Part shown: one piece after another, positions 16,991-27,400 of the stretch
How positions within the stretch are numbered: position 1 is the first letter of the stretch
How the letters are laid out: each line of letters starts with the position of its first letter
From: Planctomycetota bacterium
Lineage (GTDB): Bacteria > Planctomycetota > Planctomycetia > Pirellulales > Pirellulaceae
Length of the DNA stretch: 42,505 nt
Assembly: GCA_026692905.1 (NCBI GenBank)
Contig: JAPLNL010000061.1
Location: 19,569-62,073 of the forward strand
Direction of reading: 5' to 3'
Notes under the pieces: model-generated
What the model was told of the DNA's origin: nothing
Seen by the model: the letters and a program-made list of their open reading frames with translations, nothing else
Databases searched by the model: none
Translations under genes and position numbers: made by a program

Positions 16991-17329
16991 CGCCATAAGT
17001 CGCCAAATGTTACTCTTAAAGCATGGATTTGGCGAAGTACAATTATGATAACTAGCCAAAAGTCATCTGTGACATTTGCTAGCCATGGATGCAATCCGTG
17101 GTTAGCGACATAAAATGTGTTAGGAGTCGCAACGCGACGGCACACCAGCGTGTGGAGGGAGGCAATTGATAGCAGACATTTATTTGGCCGGACGAATCAC
17201 ATACCGCCAATGGCGCCGCTGCAGAGCTCGAAAGCAATGCGGACACCTATCCTGGGGTTTCGTTCGCAATGCGAACTTGAACCCAGGCTTTCAAATGCCG
17301 TCCTTTCAGGACTTAATCGCATTTCGGAG
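16991..17329. other. 339-base convergent intergenic region with dispersed repeat
   Basis: Lies between two convergent stops (thioesterase and tandem esterase). It contains the repeat CCCAGGCTTTCAAATGCCGT..CAGGACTTAATCGCA at 17282-17321, whose relative is at 27978-28018. Upstream of it is TTCGTTCGCAATGCGAAC, a short inverted repeat. No gene was found. Confidence 0.65.
17282..17321 (+). repeat. dispersed repeat copy, CCCAGGCNTTCAAATG family
   Basis: CCCAGGC-TTCAAATG followed by TAATCGCA about 20 bases later is shared with 27978-28018. Differences are mainly in the centre, where each copy holds its own short hairpin-like segment (GTCCTTTCAGGAC here). Confidence 0.6.
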
Positions 17330-19924
17330 CTACTCGACCTTTAGCTTTCGACGCAGCACTTTGTCCCCATTGGTAATGTAGAGGTACTCGTGATTGGGAC
17401 CAGCAAGCGCGCAGCTGGTCAGCGGTTGGGTCAAATTAGGCTTGGCTAAGACTCCACACAATCGTCCCGTCGGGTCAAAGATTTGAACGCCGAGAGCAGA
17501 CGTAACGTAGTAACGCCCGACCTTATCCACCGCCATTCCGTCCCCTTGCGCTGATGGCTGATACGGTGGTGGCACATTGAATTTAAACTCGCCTTTTGCA
17601 TCGATCGGGCGTCTCAAATTCATGGTCGGCGTTTTGGCGTCAAGCGATCCGTCCGTGTTAACACGGAAAGTCCAGACGTACTCGCCACCGTATTCCGAAA
17701 CCGCCAACGTTCCGCCGTCGTTGGACAATGCGATTCCGTTTGGCTTGGCAGTGCCGGTGTCTACCGGTGTCGCTTCGCCGGTCTTGATGTTAATACGAGT
17801 CACATTCTGCTGCTGCGTTTCTGTTATGTAAATGAAGCCATCTTTGCTCACGGCCAAATCATTAGGATTAACGTTGGTCGCAATCTCTTTCACTACACCA
17901 GAACTAGGATCGATGGAAACCACGCGTTTCTTGGCTCCTTGGCAACCGTAAAGCATTCCGTCCGGCCCGAACTTCAGTCCGCTCACGGACTCCTTGGCGA
18001 TCTCGCTGCGTTTGCCCTCCGCAACACTGTATTTGTAAATCGCAGGTGCCTTCATGTCGGAGAAGTAAAAATTCCCTTCGGCATCCGGACACGGCGCATC
18101 GGCGAAGCCAACGCTCTCGGCGACCACTTCCCAATTTTGGCCGGGAATCAACAACTTCAGCAACGTCATATCCCCTTTGAGATCACCCTTGGTGTCCAAC
18201 GTTGGCTGCGCCTTTTCTTTTCTCCATAGCCATTTGAGCGCATCCGGAAAAAGAGCGCCAGCATGATCTGCGTTGTGACCATAGCCTTCGGCCCAATCGA
18301 ACCGCAAATCATAGCCCATGTATTGCAAGGCGGATGCCATGAGTTGGTTCGCCATTGGCCAGCTGCCAAATTGATTGATGACGTCGCCACTGGTGTCTGC
18401 AAGATAGATGCGCAGCGGCTTGGGCTCGGTCTTGCGAATGAGCGATGGATAGACGTCGCCTCCTCTTAAATTGGTGAAGCTTCCAATCGATGAAAGAACT
18501 TTTCGAAAGGCGTCCGGTCGTTCCCAGGCGACGGTAAACGAACAGATACCACCGGAGCTCGCACCGCAAATGGCTCGCATTTCCGGATCTTTCGAGATCG
18601 TGTACTTCTTTTCCAATTCCGGAATGATCTCCTCGGTTAACAATCGAGAGTAGCGATTGCCGAGGTTGTCGTACTCGAAGCTTCGGTTGGAGCTTTCCCA
18701 AGCATTCTTAGGCTTGTCTTTAGATTTTTCGTGTCCTGGATTTAGGAAGACAGCGATGGTTGGCGGCATGTCACCGCGTGCGATGAGATTGTCAAAAACG
18801 ACAGGAACACGAAAGCGTCCCTTAACATCGACATAGGAATGACCATCTTGAAAAACCATCAACGCTGCCGGTTGTTCTTTGTTGTACTGAGCAGGTACAT
18901 ATACCGACCATTCACGCGTCGTATTCTCGAAAACGTTCGACTCCCAAGTTGGCATGGATTCGACGACTCCATGCGGTACGTCCTCACGAACAACGGCATC
19001 TGGATGTGGCTTCCAGGCCGTCTTGTCTTCCGATGGTTTTGGCTGAGTCGCAACGTTGACTTGGTCGGACCAAAGCCATCGCAAAGCATCTGGGAGCTTG
19101 TCACCACCCCACACTCCACTATGCCCACCCTCGGTCATGACAAATTGATGTTCGTAGCCAGCAAATTGCAATGCAGCGGCCAAGTCTTGGTTGCCCAGGG
19201 GCCAATTGCCAAAGAGGTTGTTCAAATCGTCCTTTCCATCCTGGAGATAGACCTTGAGGGCTTTTGGATTCTTTGCCGTTTTACGAACAAGTCCTGGATA
19301 AAGACTTCCGCCTCGGATATTGGTGAAGCTGCCGATGTGGCTGAGCACCTTGCCGAACTGCTCTGGCTTTTCCCACGCGACGGTAAAGGCGCAGATGCCA
19401 CCGGAGGAGCTGCCACTAATCGCGCGTTGCTTTGGTTCCGTTGAGACATTCAGTCCCTTGAGCGCGACAGGCAAGAACTCATCGATCAGAAATTGAGAAT
19501 AGCGGTCACCTGTCGAATCGTATTCAAACGAGCGATTGCTTCGATCGGCCGCGCCCGACTTGGTAGCGGGAATCATTCCGGGATTTACGAACACAGCAAT
19601 GGTCACCGGCATGGCTTTTTGATGGATCAAGTTATCGAACACAATCGGCACGCGATACGCACCGTCGGTTTTCATGTAGCTGGAACCATCCTGAAACACC
19701 ATGAGACTTGCGGGTGATTCGGAGGAATACTGAGCTGGCACGTAAACGCTATAGTCGCGTCGCGTGCCAGGGAAAATCTTGCTTTCCGTAAAGGTTCCGC
19801 TCGTGATTTTCCCCTGCGGAACTCCCGGTTGCACATTTCTGTCCGGGTTCGACGGATTGAGACCATCTTGAGCATGAAGCGGAGACAGGAGTAAACACAG
19901 GGCAAGCAGAAAGGATCGGTTCAT
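17330..19924 (-). CDS. exported tandem-esterase / SMP-30-like propeller fusion
   Basis: Starting at ATG 19924 gives a signal peptide (MNRSFLLALCLLLSPLHAQ) and 864 residues. An ATG 45 bases upstream adds 15 non-signal residues and is not favoured. Two copies of a Fes/esterase-D-like domain follow. Copy 1 is about 40-290 (nucleophile S173 in GSSSGG, likely base H268). Copy 2 is about 325-570 (S456 in GASSGG, base H550 or H554). The copies share GSFTN-RGG, NRSFEYD and VPAQY. Residues 590-864 form an SMP-30/gluconolactonase-like beta-propeller (PDAEGNFYFSD, GPDGMLYGCQG, KPNGIALSNDGG). Such esterases act on ester-linked carbohydrates or siderophores; the propeller may be a lactonase. Both catalytic sites look intact. 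It is the last gene of the minus-strand block. Confidence 0.9.
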   Translation of the reverse strand: MNRSFLLALCLLLSPLHAQDGLNPSNPDRNVQPGVPQGKITSGTFTESKIFPGTRRDYSVYVPAQYSSESPASLMVFQDGSSYMKTDGAYRVPIVFDNLIHQKAMPVTIAVFVNPGMIPATKSGAADRSNRSFEYDSTGDRYSQFLIDEFLPVALKGLNVSTEPKQRAISGSSSGGICAFTVAWEKPEQFGKVLSHIGSFTNIRGGSLYPGLVRKTAKNPKALKVYLQDGKDDLNNLFGNWPLGNQDLAAALQFAGYEHQFVMTEGGHSGVWGGDKLPDALRWLWSDQVNVATQPKPSEDKTAWKPHPDAVVREDVPHGVVESMPTWESNVFENTTREWSVYVPAQYNKEQPAALMVFQDGHSYVDVKGRFRVPVVFDNLIARGDMPPTIAVFLNPGHEKSKDKPKNAWESSNRSFEYDNLGNRYSRLLTEEIIPELEKKYTISKDPEMRAICGASSGGICSFTVAWERPDAFRKVLSSIGSFTNLRGGDVYPSLIRKTEPKPLRIYLADTSGDVINQFGSWPMANQLMASALQYMGYDLRFDWAEGYGHNADHAGALFPDALKWLWRKEKAQPTLDTKGDLKGDMTLLKLLIPGQNWEVVAESVGFADAPCPDAEGNFYFSDMKAPAIYKYSVAEGKRSEIAKESVSGLKFGPDGMLYGCQGAKKRVVSIDPSSGVVKEIATNVNPNDLAVSKDGFIYITETQQQNVTRINIKTGEATPVDTGTAKPNGIALSNDGGTLAVSEYGGEYVWTFRVNTDGSLDAKTPTMNLRRPIDAKGEFKFNVPPPYQPSAQGDGMAVDKVGRYYVTSALGVQIFDPTGRLCGVLAKPNLTQPLTSCALAGPNHEYLYITNGDKVLRRKLKVE

Positions 19925-20097
19925 GGTGGGCAAACTGGAGTTTAGGGAGGGGAGCTCTGAAGAACCCATGATAACGTTGTCGATCTACCTCGGGGACTGG
20001 GGAGAGAAAAACATACTGCCGCACCTGGCGAGCAATCCAATTTGCCCGTTTTTGGCTATTTGCCAATTGAACACACACCTCAGGTCGCAGTTGCAGC

Positions 20098-22791
20098 CTA
20101 CCGTCGAAACTCGATGGAGTCGATATTCATGAGTCCGCCGCCCCCTTTGGCATTCTTGAATACGAAATACAAATCGTGCCTACCTGCTTGACCTTCCAGT
20201 GACATCGTTAGCTCTGAGAACGCTTCCCAGTCGCCATTTACTGCGACGTCAACTCGGCCGATCAACTCGCCATCGTCTTTGTCGCGATGCACTTCAATGA
20301 ACCCACCCTGGCCAGCGCTTGCGACGCGAAGAACGATCTGACTTACTTTGTTTAGCGTGATACCGTTGAGCCGTAGAACCGCCCCGCTTTCGATGGCTCC
20401 GACAAATGCTTTGCCTTGTGCTCGATCGGAATTCAGAACCTTGGCTTTGCTGATCGTGTCGACTTGCTCCGCTTGCACAACGCGACTTCGAAGTCGAACC
20501 GTCTGCGAACCGGTTAACGCAGGAATCGGCCCACGGCCCAAGTCGGTATAGAACGCTTCGAGTTGAACGCCACTTGAATCGCCCTTCACCTCGACTGTGT
20601 TGTTCAAGCCGCCCACCGTTTTTGAATTCGCGTCGGCTTGGATCGAATAAACATAGCGCACCATTTCGCTGACTTGCTCTGGCGTATGCTGAGCGTGCGG
20701 AAGCATCGCGACCTTGCCCCAGACGCCGGTTGAACCTTCTCGAACCCGTTTGATTGATGCCTCTAAAGCACCCGGGACATCTCGGTACTTTTTCGCAACT
20801 TCCGTAAACATAGGTCCTACCAGCGCCCGATCGACGGCATGGCAATTGAAGCAATCGCTTTTCCGCATTAAGTCCAAGCCGACCGGAATCGGCTTGCTGT
20901 CCGTCTGTCCCACCGTAAGCGGGCTGACTTGAACGAATGTCCTACTCGGAGCCGATAGCTCAATCGTTTCGAGATTCCTCGCATCCGCGTTGTCGAAGTC
21001 GCTGGTGCCATCCTCAATGTCATCAATTTGCAGACTGTAGGTAATCTTTTCGCCAGGCATAAAGAAGTCGCCATCGTTGGGCGACAAGAATTTCACTTCG
21101 GGCCGAGCATTTCCGACGATGACTGGATACGTGGCTACGTCCGATGCTCCCGTGGGATCTTTGACTTCGAGAGAAACGGTGTACGATCCGGGTTCGTCGA
21201 TGACGGCTTCTGCATTTACGGATTCGGATAACACTTTTTCCGTGCGATCATCGCCAACGGTGCGAGTTAATTTCCATCGATAGGTTAGCGCATCTCCGTC
21301 TTTGTCGAATGAGCCTTCCGACGTCATCCTAATTTTGAGCGGCTCTTTTCCGATGTTGTTTGAGACTACGGCTTTGGCAACCGGTGTTCGATTTCCACGC
21401 GCGTACTCGATGCGATGCAAGGCTGCTTCGGCATTGACGCCCCACGTTTCGCCATACTCGATGACGTACAATCGACCTGATTTGTCAAACTCGAGATGGA
21501 TGGGTCGCGTGATTTTCACTTCAGGTAGGAACCGAGCAAGTTTCTTGATGTTCGAGTCCTTGTCCAAATGCACCGCCATGATCCAGCTGCGCGACCACTC
21601 GAACGCAAACAGAGTTGCGTCATAAGCGTCAGGGAATTTACTATCGGATTTCAATTTAGGATCAAAGTAATAGACCGGACCGGCACATGCCGTTCGCCCA
21701 CCCGTTCCAACCTCTGGAAACTCTTTGGATTCGCCTGCCGGATAATAGAGGAATGGTGGTTGTAGTGGTGGCAAGTCCTTTGCACCGGTGTTGTTAACTG
21801 AGTGATTGGTTGGGTGCGATGGATCTTGCGGTTCACCGATTTTGCCGGTGATAAAGTCGACAATGTTATAAGGACGATTGGGGCCGATGAAGCATGGCCA
21901 ACCGAAGTTACCCGCTGTGCGCGCTTGATTGACTTCATCGTAGCCTTTCGGACCACGTGGACCATCGCCCCCCGCATCCGGACCGACGTCGCCCCAATAC
22001 AAAAACCCCGTCTTCGGATCCACGCTGATCCGCCATGGATTGCGACATCCCATCACATAAATTTCAGGATGCCCAACCGATCCATCCTTGGGAAAAAGGT
22101 TACCGTCCGGTATCGAATAGCCTTCGGTTGGATTTGGGCGAATGCGAAGCACTTTGCCATTATAGCTCTTCGTATTACCAGCCGTTCGCAGACCATCCCA
22201 AGGTTCACGGTTGGGACGCTGATCGGTTGGTGCATAGCCCTCGGAGTCATTGAACGGATTGGTGTTGTCTCCAGTTCCAACGTAGAGACAGCCATCTGGG
22301 CCAAACGTCATGGAGCCTGCATGGTGGCAGCATTCGCGACGTTGCTCTTCGAAACGAAACAGCTTCTGTTCAGATGCCATGTCCAAGGTATCGTTCTTGA
22401 ATCGAAATCGGCTTAGTTGCTGACCGGGAAAACTGGGCGGAGAGTACTGCAGATAGACCCAGCCATTCTCGGAAAACTTGGGATCAAGACAAATCCCGAT
22501 CAGCCCATTTTCTTGTTCCGTTGTCACTTCAATCTTAGCAATCACCTTGGTCGTTTTGGTGGCTGGATCAATCAATTTCAAATTGCCTGCGAGTTCGATC
22601 AAAAAGATGCGTCCGTCGGGTGCGTTGGCCATCTGCATCGGCTGGACCAAGCCTGTTGCAATCGTGACCTTTTCAAATCGAGTTGGATCAACGTCTTCGG
22701 CTATGCAGGCTGGAACTGTCCAGAGAGGAAAGGCAACGAGGAACGAAAGTGAAGTGAGAAGAGGCAGTAACTTCTTATGGAATCGATTCAT
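20098..22791 (-). CDS. exported sugar-dehydrogenase-like propeller with PKD, cytochrome c and CBM-like domains
   Basis: ATG 22791 opens a leader (MNRFHKKLLPLLTSLSFLVAFPLW..PACIAED); a longer start at 22890 adds 33 residues upstream of it. The 897-residue chain contains a PQQ-dependent glucose/sorbosone dehydrogenase-like propeller (about 20-465). Its motifs are GLVQPMQMANAPDGRIFLIE, HHAGSMTFGPDGCLYVGTGD and GCRNPWRISVDP. A PKD-like domain follows (about 475-560, SFDKDGDALTYRWKL). Then comes a class-I cytochrome c with C647-FN-C650-H651 and a likely Met ligand in MLPH. The C-terminal ~130 residues resemble a CBM6-like beta-sandwich ending LMNIDSIEFRR. It probably oxidises a sugar or alcohol and passes electrons through its own heme. 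PQQ use is inferred from the fold only. Confidence 0.87.
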   Translation of the reverse strand: MNRFHKKLLPLLTSLSFLVAFPLWTVPACIAEDVDPTRFEKVTIATGLVQPMQMANAPDGRIFLIELAGNLKLIDPATKTTKVIAKIEVTTEQENGLIGICLDPKFSENGWVYLQYSPPSFPGQQLSRFRFKNDTLDMASEQKLFRFEEQRRECCHHAGSMTFGPDGCLYVGTGDNTNPFNDSEGYAPTDQRPNREPWDGLRTAGNTKSYNGKVLRIRPNPTEGYSIPDGNLFPKDGSVGHPEIYVMGCRNPWRISVDPKTGFLYWGDVGPDAGGDGPRGPKGYDEVNQARTAGNFGWPCFIGPNRPYNIVDFITGKIGEPQDPSHPTNHSVNNTGAKDLPPLQPPFLYYPAGESKEFPEVGTGGRTACAGPVYYFDPKLKSDSKFPDAYDATLFAFEWSRSWIMAVHLDKDSNIKKLARFLPEVKITRPIHLEFDKSGRLYVIEYGETWGVNAEAALHRIEYARGNRTPVAKAVVSNNIGKEPLKIRMTSEGSFDKDGDALTYRWKLTRTVGDDRTEKVLSESVNAEAVIDEPGSYTVSLEVKDPTGASDVATYPVIVGNARPEVKFLSPNDGDFFMPGEKITYSLQIDDIEDGTSDFDNADARNLETIELSAPSRTFVQVSPLTVGQTDSKPIPVGLDLMRKSDCFNCHAVDRALVGPMFTEVAKKYRDVPGALEASIKRVREGSTGVWGKVAMLPHAQHTPEQVSEMVRYVYSIQADANSKTVGGLNNTVEVKGDSSGVQLEAFYTDLGRGPIPALTGSQTVRLRSRVVQAEQVDTISKAKVLNSDRAQGKAFVGAIESGAVLRLNGITLNKVSQIVLRVASAGQGGFIEVHRDKDDGELIGRVDVAVNGDWEAFSELTMSLEGQAGRHDLYFVFKNAKGGGGLMNIDSIEFRR

Positions 22792-22985
22792 GGGTGTTTT
22801 TCTTAAGGTAAATGGCGGGGGGTAGGCTGTGAAACATTTTTTGCAATCACATCTAGCAGTTTTCGTGAGAAATCTGCGTTCAAGAACCATTCGATTGCAT
22901 CAGATTTCTTACGAAACCTGCTACACATCTTCGCGAAAACGCTTCACAGCGTTGCCGAAGAGGGGAGAGGAGAGCAATCGCATCC

Positions 22986-24422
22986 CTAGGCAATGATTTC
23001 TTTGACGACTCGTGCCGGGCGTTTATTCGTAATGATTTGCTCTTGGCCGCTATGGATATACAACGTCTCTTCGTGCTTCAAACCAAATTGATTGAGTACA
23101 GTCGCTTGGAAGTCGTTTGGGGTGACGACGTTTTCGACAGCTCGGTGCCCAAACTCATCGGTCCTACCGAAAGTCATACCCGGCTTGAATCCACCACCTG
23201 CCATCCAAATGCTGAAGCCTTGGCCATTGTGATCGCGGCCTGCTTTCTCAGGTGAGCCATGTTCTTGAGTGACCGGCAGTCGTCCGATCTCGCCACCCCA
23301 GTGCACGATCGTTGAGTCGAGCATTCCGCGTTGCTTGAGATCCTTAACCAACGCCGCTGCAGGCCTATCCGTTTTCTTGCATATCGACTTGAGCCCATTC
23401 ACAATCCCGCTGTGATTGTCCCACGGTTGTCCACTGTGAAATAATTGAACGAAGCGAACACCGCGTTCTACCAAACGTCGCGCGATCAAGCAACGTGTGC
23501 CATACTCTTTCGTTTCTGGATTATCCAACCCGTACATTTGATGCGTTGCAGCTGTTTCTTTTTCGATGTCGAGCGCCTCTGCGGCTGCTGTCTGCATGCG
23601 AGCAGCTAGTTCATAGCTCGCGATCCGCGCTTCCAACTCCGATTCACCGGGATGCGATTCGAGATGTCGGCGATTCAAATCCTGCAAGAACGCGAGATTC
23701 TGTTCTTGGAACTTGCCTCGAATGTGCGACGGTGGCTCAAGATTGAGAATGCGAGGCTCCTTCGGTCGAAGGACTGTCCCTTGAAACATAGCTGGCATGA
23801 AGCCGTTGGCCCAATTGGTAGCACCATCCACCGGCAGCCCGCCCGGATCGGTTAACACCATGTAAGCTGGCAAGTTCTGCGACTCGGAGCCCAAAGCATA
23901 AACCAGCCAAGAGCCCATCGTGGGCCGTCCCAACACACCCGGTATTCCGCCATGGAAATAGCGAATCGAAACTTCGTGCCCATTCGCGCCGGTGTGCATG
24001 CTGCGAATGAGGCACATGTCGTCCACAATCTCTGCGGTGTGAGGCAGCAACTCCGAAAGCTCAGTCCCGCACTGCCCGTGGGCCTTGAACTGAAAGGGGC
24101 TTCCGAAGAGCTTCTTGCTCGCCTCGTTCACAAAGCTAAAGTGAATATCCTCTTTGTAGTCCGTGCCACTGTACTTGGTCAGCTCCGGCTTCGGATCGGT
24201 CAAGTCCATGTGCGACGGACCACCGTGTTGGAACAAAGAGATCATCGCCTTTGCCTTGGGCTCGAAATGAGGCTTTCGAGGGAGCAAGTCATTGTGCGGT
24301 TTGGCAAGTGCGATTGCCTTCGGTTTCTTTCCTTGCTCTTGCTGCAACAGCCAAGTGAGCGCGATCGAGCCTATCCCCATCGCGTTCTCGGCCAAAAATT
24401 GTCGGCGACTAAAGAGTCCCAT
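22986..24422 (-). CDS. DUF1501 protein, Tat-exported (paralogue)
   Basis: The 478-residue protein opens with a twin-arginine leader, SRRQFL at 5-10, followed by a hydrophobic stretch (GIGSIALTWLL). It has full-length DUF1501 with MISLFQHGGPSHMDLTDPKP, RRLVERGVRFVQLFHSG and WGGEIGRLPVTQEH..GRDHNGQGFSIWMAGGG. The gene begins 13 bases after the stop of the heme protein gene, and its AGGGG ribosome site overlaps that stop, so the two are probably translated together. The general role is as for the DUF1501 at 9031: a putative periplasmic metal-dependent hydrolase-like enzyme of unproven activity. Confidence 0.93.
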   Translation of the reverse strand: MGLFSRRQFLAENAMGIGSIALTWLLQQEQGKKPKAIALAKPHNDLLPRKPHFEPKAKAMISLFQHGGPSHMDLTDPKPELTKYSGTDYKEDIHFSFVNEASKKLFGSPFQFKAHGQCGTELSELLPHTAEIVDDMCLIRSMHTGANGHEVSIRYFHGGIPGVLGRPTMGSWLVYALGSESQNLPAYMVLTDPGGLPVDGATNWANGFMPAMFQGTVLRPKEPRILNLEPPSHIRGKFQEQNLAFLQDLNRRHLESHPGESELEARIASYELAARMQTAAAEALDIEKETAATHQMYGLDNPETKEYGTRCLIARRLVERGVRFVQLFHSGQPWDNHSGIVNGLKSICKKTDRPAAALVKDLKQRGMLDSTIVHWGGEIGRLPVTQEHGSPEKAGRDHNGQGFSIWMAGGGFKPGMTFGRTDEFGHRAVENVVTPNDFQATVLNQFGLKHEETLYIHSGQEQIITNKRPARVVKEIIA

Positions 24423-24435
24423 GATTGATCTGCCC

Positions 24436-27400
24436 CTAATCGACGTAAACGAATTCGCTTGAGTTTAGTAACGCATGGCAATAACTGACCAACACTTGTT
24501 TGGTGATATTTGAGCCAGGTGCAATGCCGCGAGGGTCCTTCTGAATGGCTCGCAACTGCTCGGCCACATGTGCCATCGAAAGCTTGAACTCGGCTTCGGT
24601 TGGCGGACGACAATAAGCAATACGCCAAGCGATATGCAACTGCGAGGGAAGGTCGCCAAAACTATCTACGGCAAAAGGGCCATGAAAGTCTGCCACGCTG
24701 TCTCGCATGCGTTCTTGTGGCGATCCCTCCGTAACCGAGAATGCAATCTTGGCTGTCCAGGTGAACGAATCGGAGTTCTCGTTGGCGATGCAGTCCGTTA
24801 CAAAGTCGATCGACTCACCGGCCTCCACGGGGAACTCATCGATCTTGGTTTCGGCATTGTTGTTGAGAACCTGCCATTGTCCTAAAAGCCCTCGTCGATC
24901 CGAAACCACTCGTCCTCGGACGCCATCGCCGTTGGGTGACCCGTGTTGAAGCGAACCATCGATACGAATGCGGCTATTGCTCGACGAAGTCCAGCGGCGG
25001 ATGGAGGCATAGCGAGCGCCCGTGTGTCCGCCGTTCGGATTAGCGATGACCCAACCTATCGTTGGATCGGGGCGTTGAGCGCTCCCCTGCCATTCGGTTC
25101 CAGTCCAGTGCGGCAAATCGGTGAAGCCCACGACGCGCTGCATTGGTTCGTCGAATTCACCATAACCATATCGCCACTCAGGTTTGAGCGGAGTAGGCAT
25201 CTCGGGCTGATTGGCAAGTTGCTCAGACGACAGCGGTACCGCTTCTCGCATGGACCGCGTGGCTAACAGTTCCGCTTGTTGCCAAGCGAACTCGCCGTTC
25301 ATCATGATCAAAGACTGTGTCGCAACGGTTGAAACCGGTCGTCGCTCGCAATTCACGTCCATCACCGGAGCATCAAAACTTTGGAGCATGGCCACGGGCT
25401 GCGATCGTCGCACTTGGAGATAAAGACTGCGTCGTTTTTGTTGGCCATCAACGATGATCTGCCCCGCATCGTCCGCTTTGATGGCAATTGGGGGACCAAA
25501 CATATTCGGTTCCAGCGTTCCCGACGCAACCAACATACGATCTCGAATCACCTCTGCGTCCAAGCGTTGGATCGACTTGCGCCAATAGGATGCGTTTTCG
25601 GCATCGATGGTCGATTTGGCTTCATCGCGAACGGCACTCTGTCTCCAAGCCGTCGACTTCATGATCGTTCGATGCAACTGTTTCATATCCCAGCCACTTC
25701 GCATGAACTCATCTGCCAACCAGTCCAACAGTGCCGGATTGGTAGGTGGCATTCCAAGCTTACCAAACTCCGATGGAGTCGGCACGATCGCTTGACCAAA
25801 GTGATGCAACCAAACTCGGTTGACTAGGACACGAGCCACCAGCGGATGCTTGCCGCTCGTCAGCCAACGCGAGTACGCTAATCTTCGCCCGCTGGTCTTT
25901 AAGTTGGATGAGCGTTCGGGGATCGTCGGCAAGGCACCTTCGTCAGCAGCGATCGTCAAGTCGGCGGGCAAAACCTTTTGTTTGGGCTGCTGGTGATCGC
26001 CGCGATGAAAGAGCAATGTATCTGGTGTGCGATCGGGGACCTCGGTCATGGCTCGAATGAACTCTTCGACCGGTTTACGACCTCGCGTTTCGGCAATTTT
26101 CGCGTCAAACGTTTTTAGCTCTTCGGCGGCCTTGGGAAGATATTGATACAAGACGCCTGGCGAAATGTTGACGCTCGGATGTTTTTTGAGCAACATGACT
26201 TGCTCTTCGGAGCGTTCCTTTTCGGGCTTTTCGTAGGCCGTACGCAGCTCGGTTTTTAATGGCTCTTCGTACTTGAGCAGTTCCTTGTCGAGAGCTTCGG
26301 CCATGTAGAGCTTTTGTTTTGCGGCTCTTTCCTCTGCAATCTTTTGGGCTTCTTGTTCGATCGCGGCCGCTTGTTCGCGGTTTGCGTTGGTGTAGAGCGA
26401 AATGCGGCGAGCGTCGGGAACTCGCCACTGTTGCCAGTCGAAGGCGGGTTCGAAGACAGCTCGCATCGCAAAATAGTCCACTTGCGAAATCGGATCGTAA
26501 CGATGATCGTGGCATTGAGCACAGCCGACACTGACACCGAGCAGAGATGAGCTGACGATCTTGATGGTATCCGCGATGACTTTGTTGCGAGCTTCTGGGC
26601 TATTGTCACCAGCTCCCGTTCCGTCAGCCGCCATCGTGAGGAAACCGGTGGCGGTCAACAACTCGATTTGCTCCGCAGTCCAATCGCCATTGCGAGGGCC
26701 GGCCAGTTCGTCACCAGCGAGTTGTTCGATGATGAAGCGATCGAACAACTTGTTGGAGTTGAGAGATCGAATTACATAGTCGCGATATTTCCACGCCCAA
26801 GGTCGAACGGCGTCGGCCGTCGTTTGACCTTCGGAATCGGCATAGCCAGCCACATCAAGCCAATGTCGCGACCAACGCTCACCATACTGAGGAGATTCGA
26901 GCAAGGTATCGATCATTTGCCCAAACCAATTGGCGTAAGACGATTGGGTCCATCGTTCCATATCTTGGAGGCTTGGAGGCAAGCCGGTCAAATCAAAGTA
27001 GGCGCGGCGGATTAGAGTCACGCGATCAGCGTCGGGGGAAAAGGACACGCCCGCGGGCATGGCTTGTTTGAGCAGCGAATCTATGGGGGAACGAACTCGA
27101 TCTGCCTCTTCACTAGTCGCTGTGCTTGTGATCTCTGGAACAGCGGGGCGAGCGATAGGTCGAAAGGCCCAGTAGTCTCGATCTTCAGCGGTGATAGGGA
27201 CACCGGGCCCGATCTGTTCCGGTTCAGGCCGATCCGTCTTGGACCCAGCCTCAACCCATTTTTTGAGTGTCGCGAGCTGTTCGGCGGGCATGTGGGCTTC
27301 GCCGGGAGGCATTTCGCCGCTGACGACACGTTGGATCAAGAGGCTTTCGCTCAGTTTTTCCGAGTTGATCGCCGCGCCGGAATCACCACCTTGTTTCATG

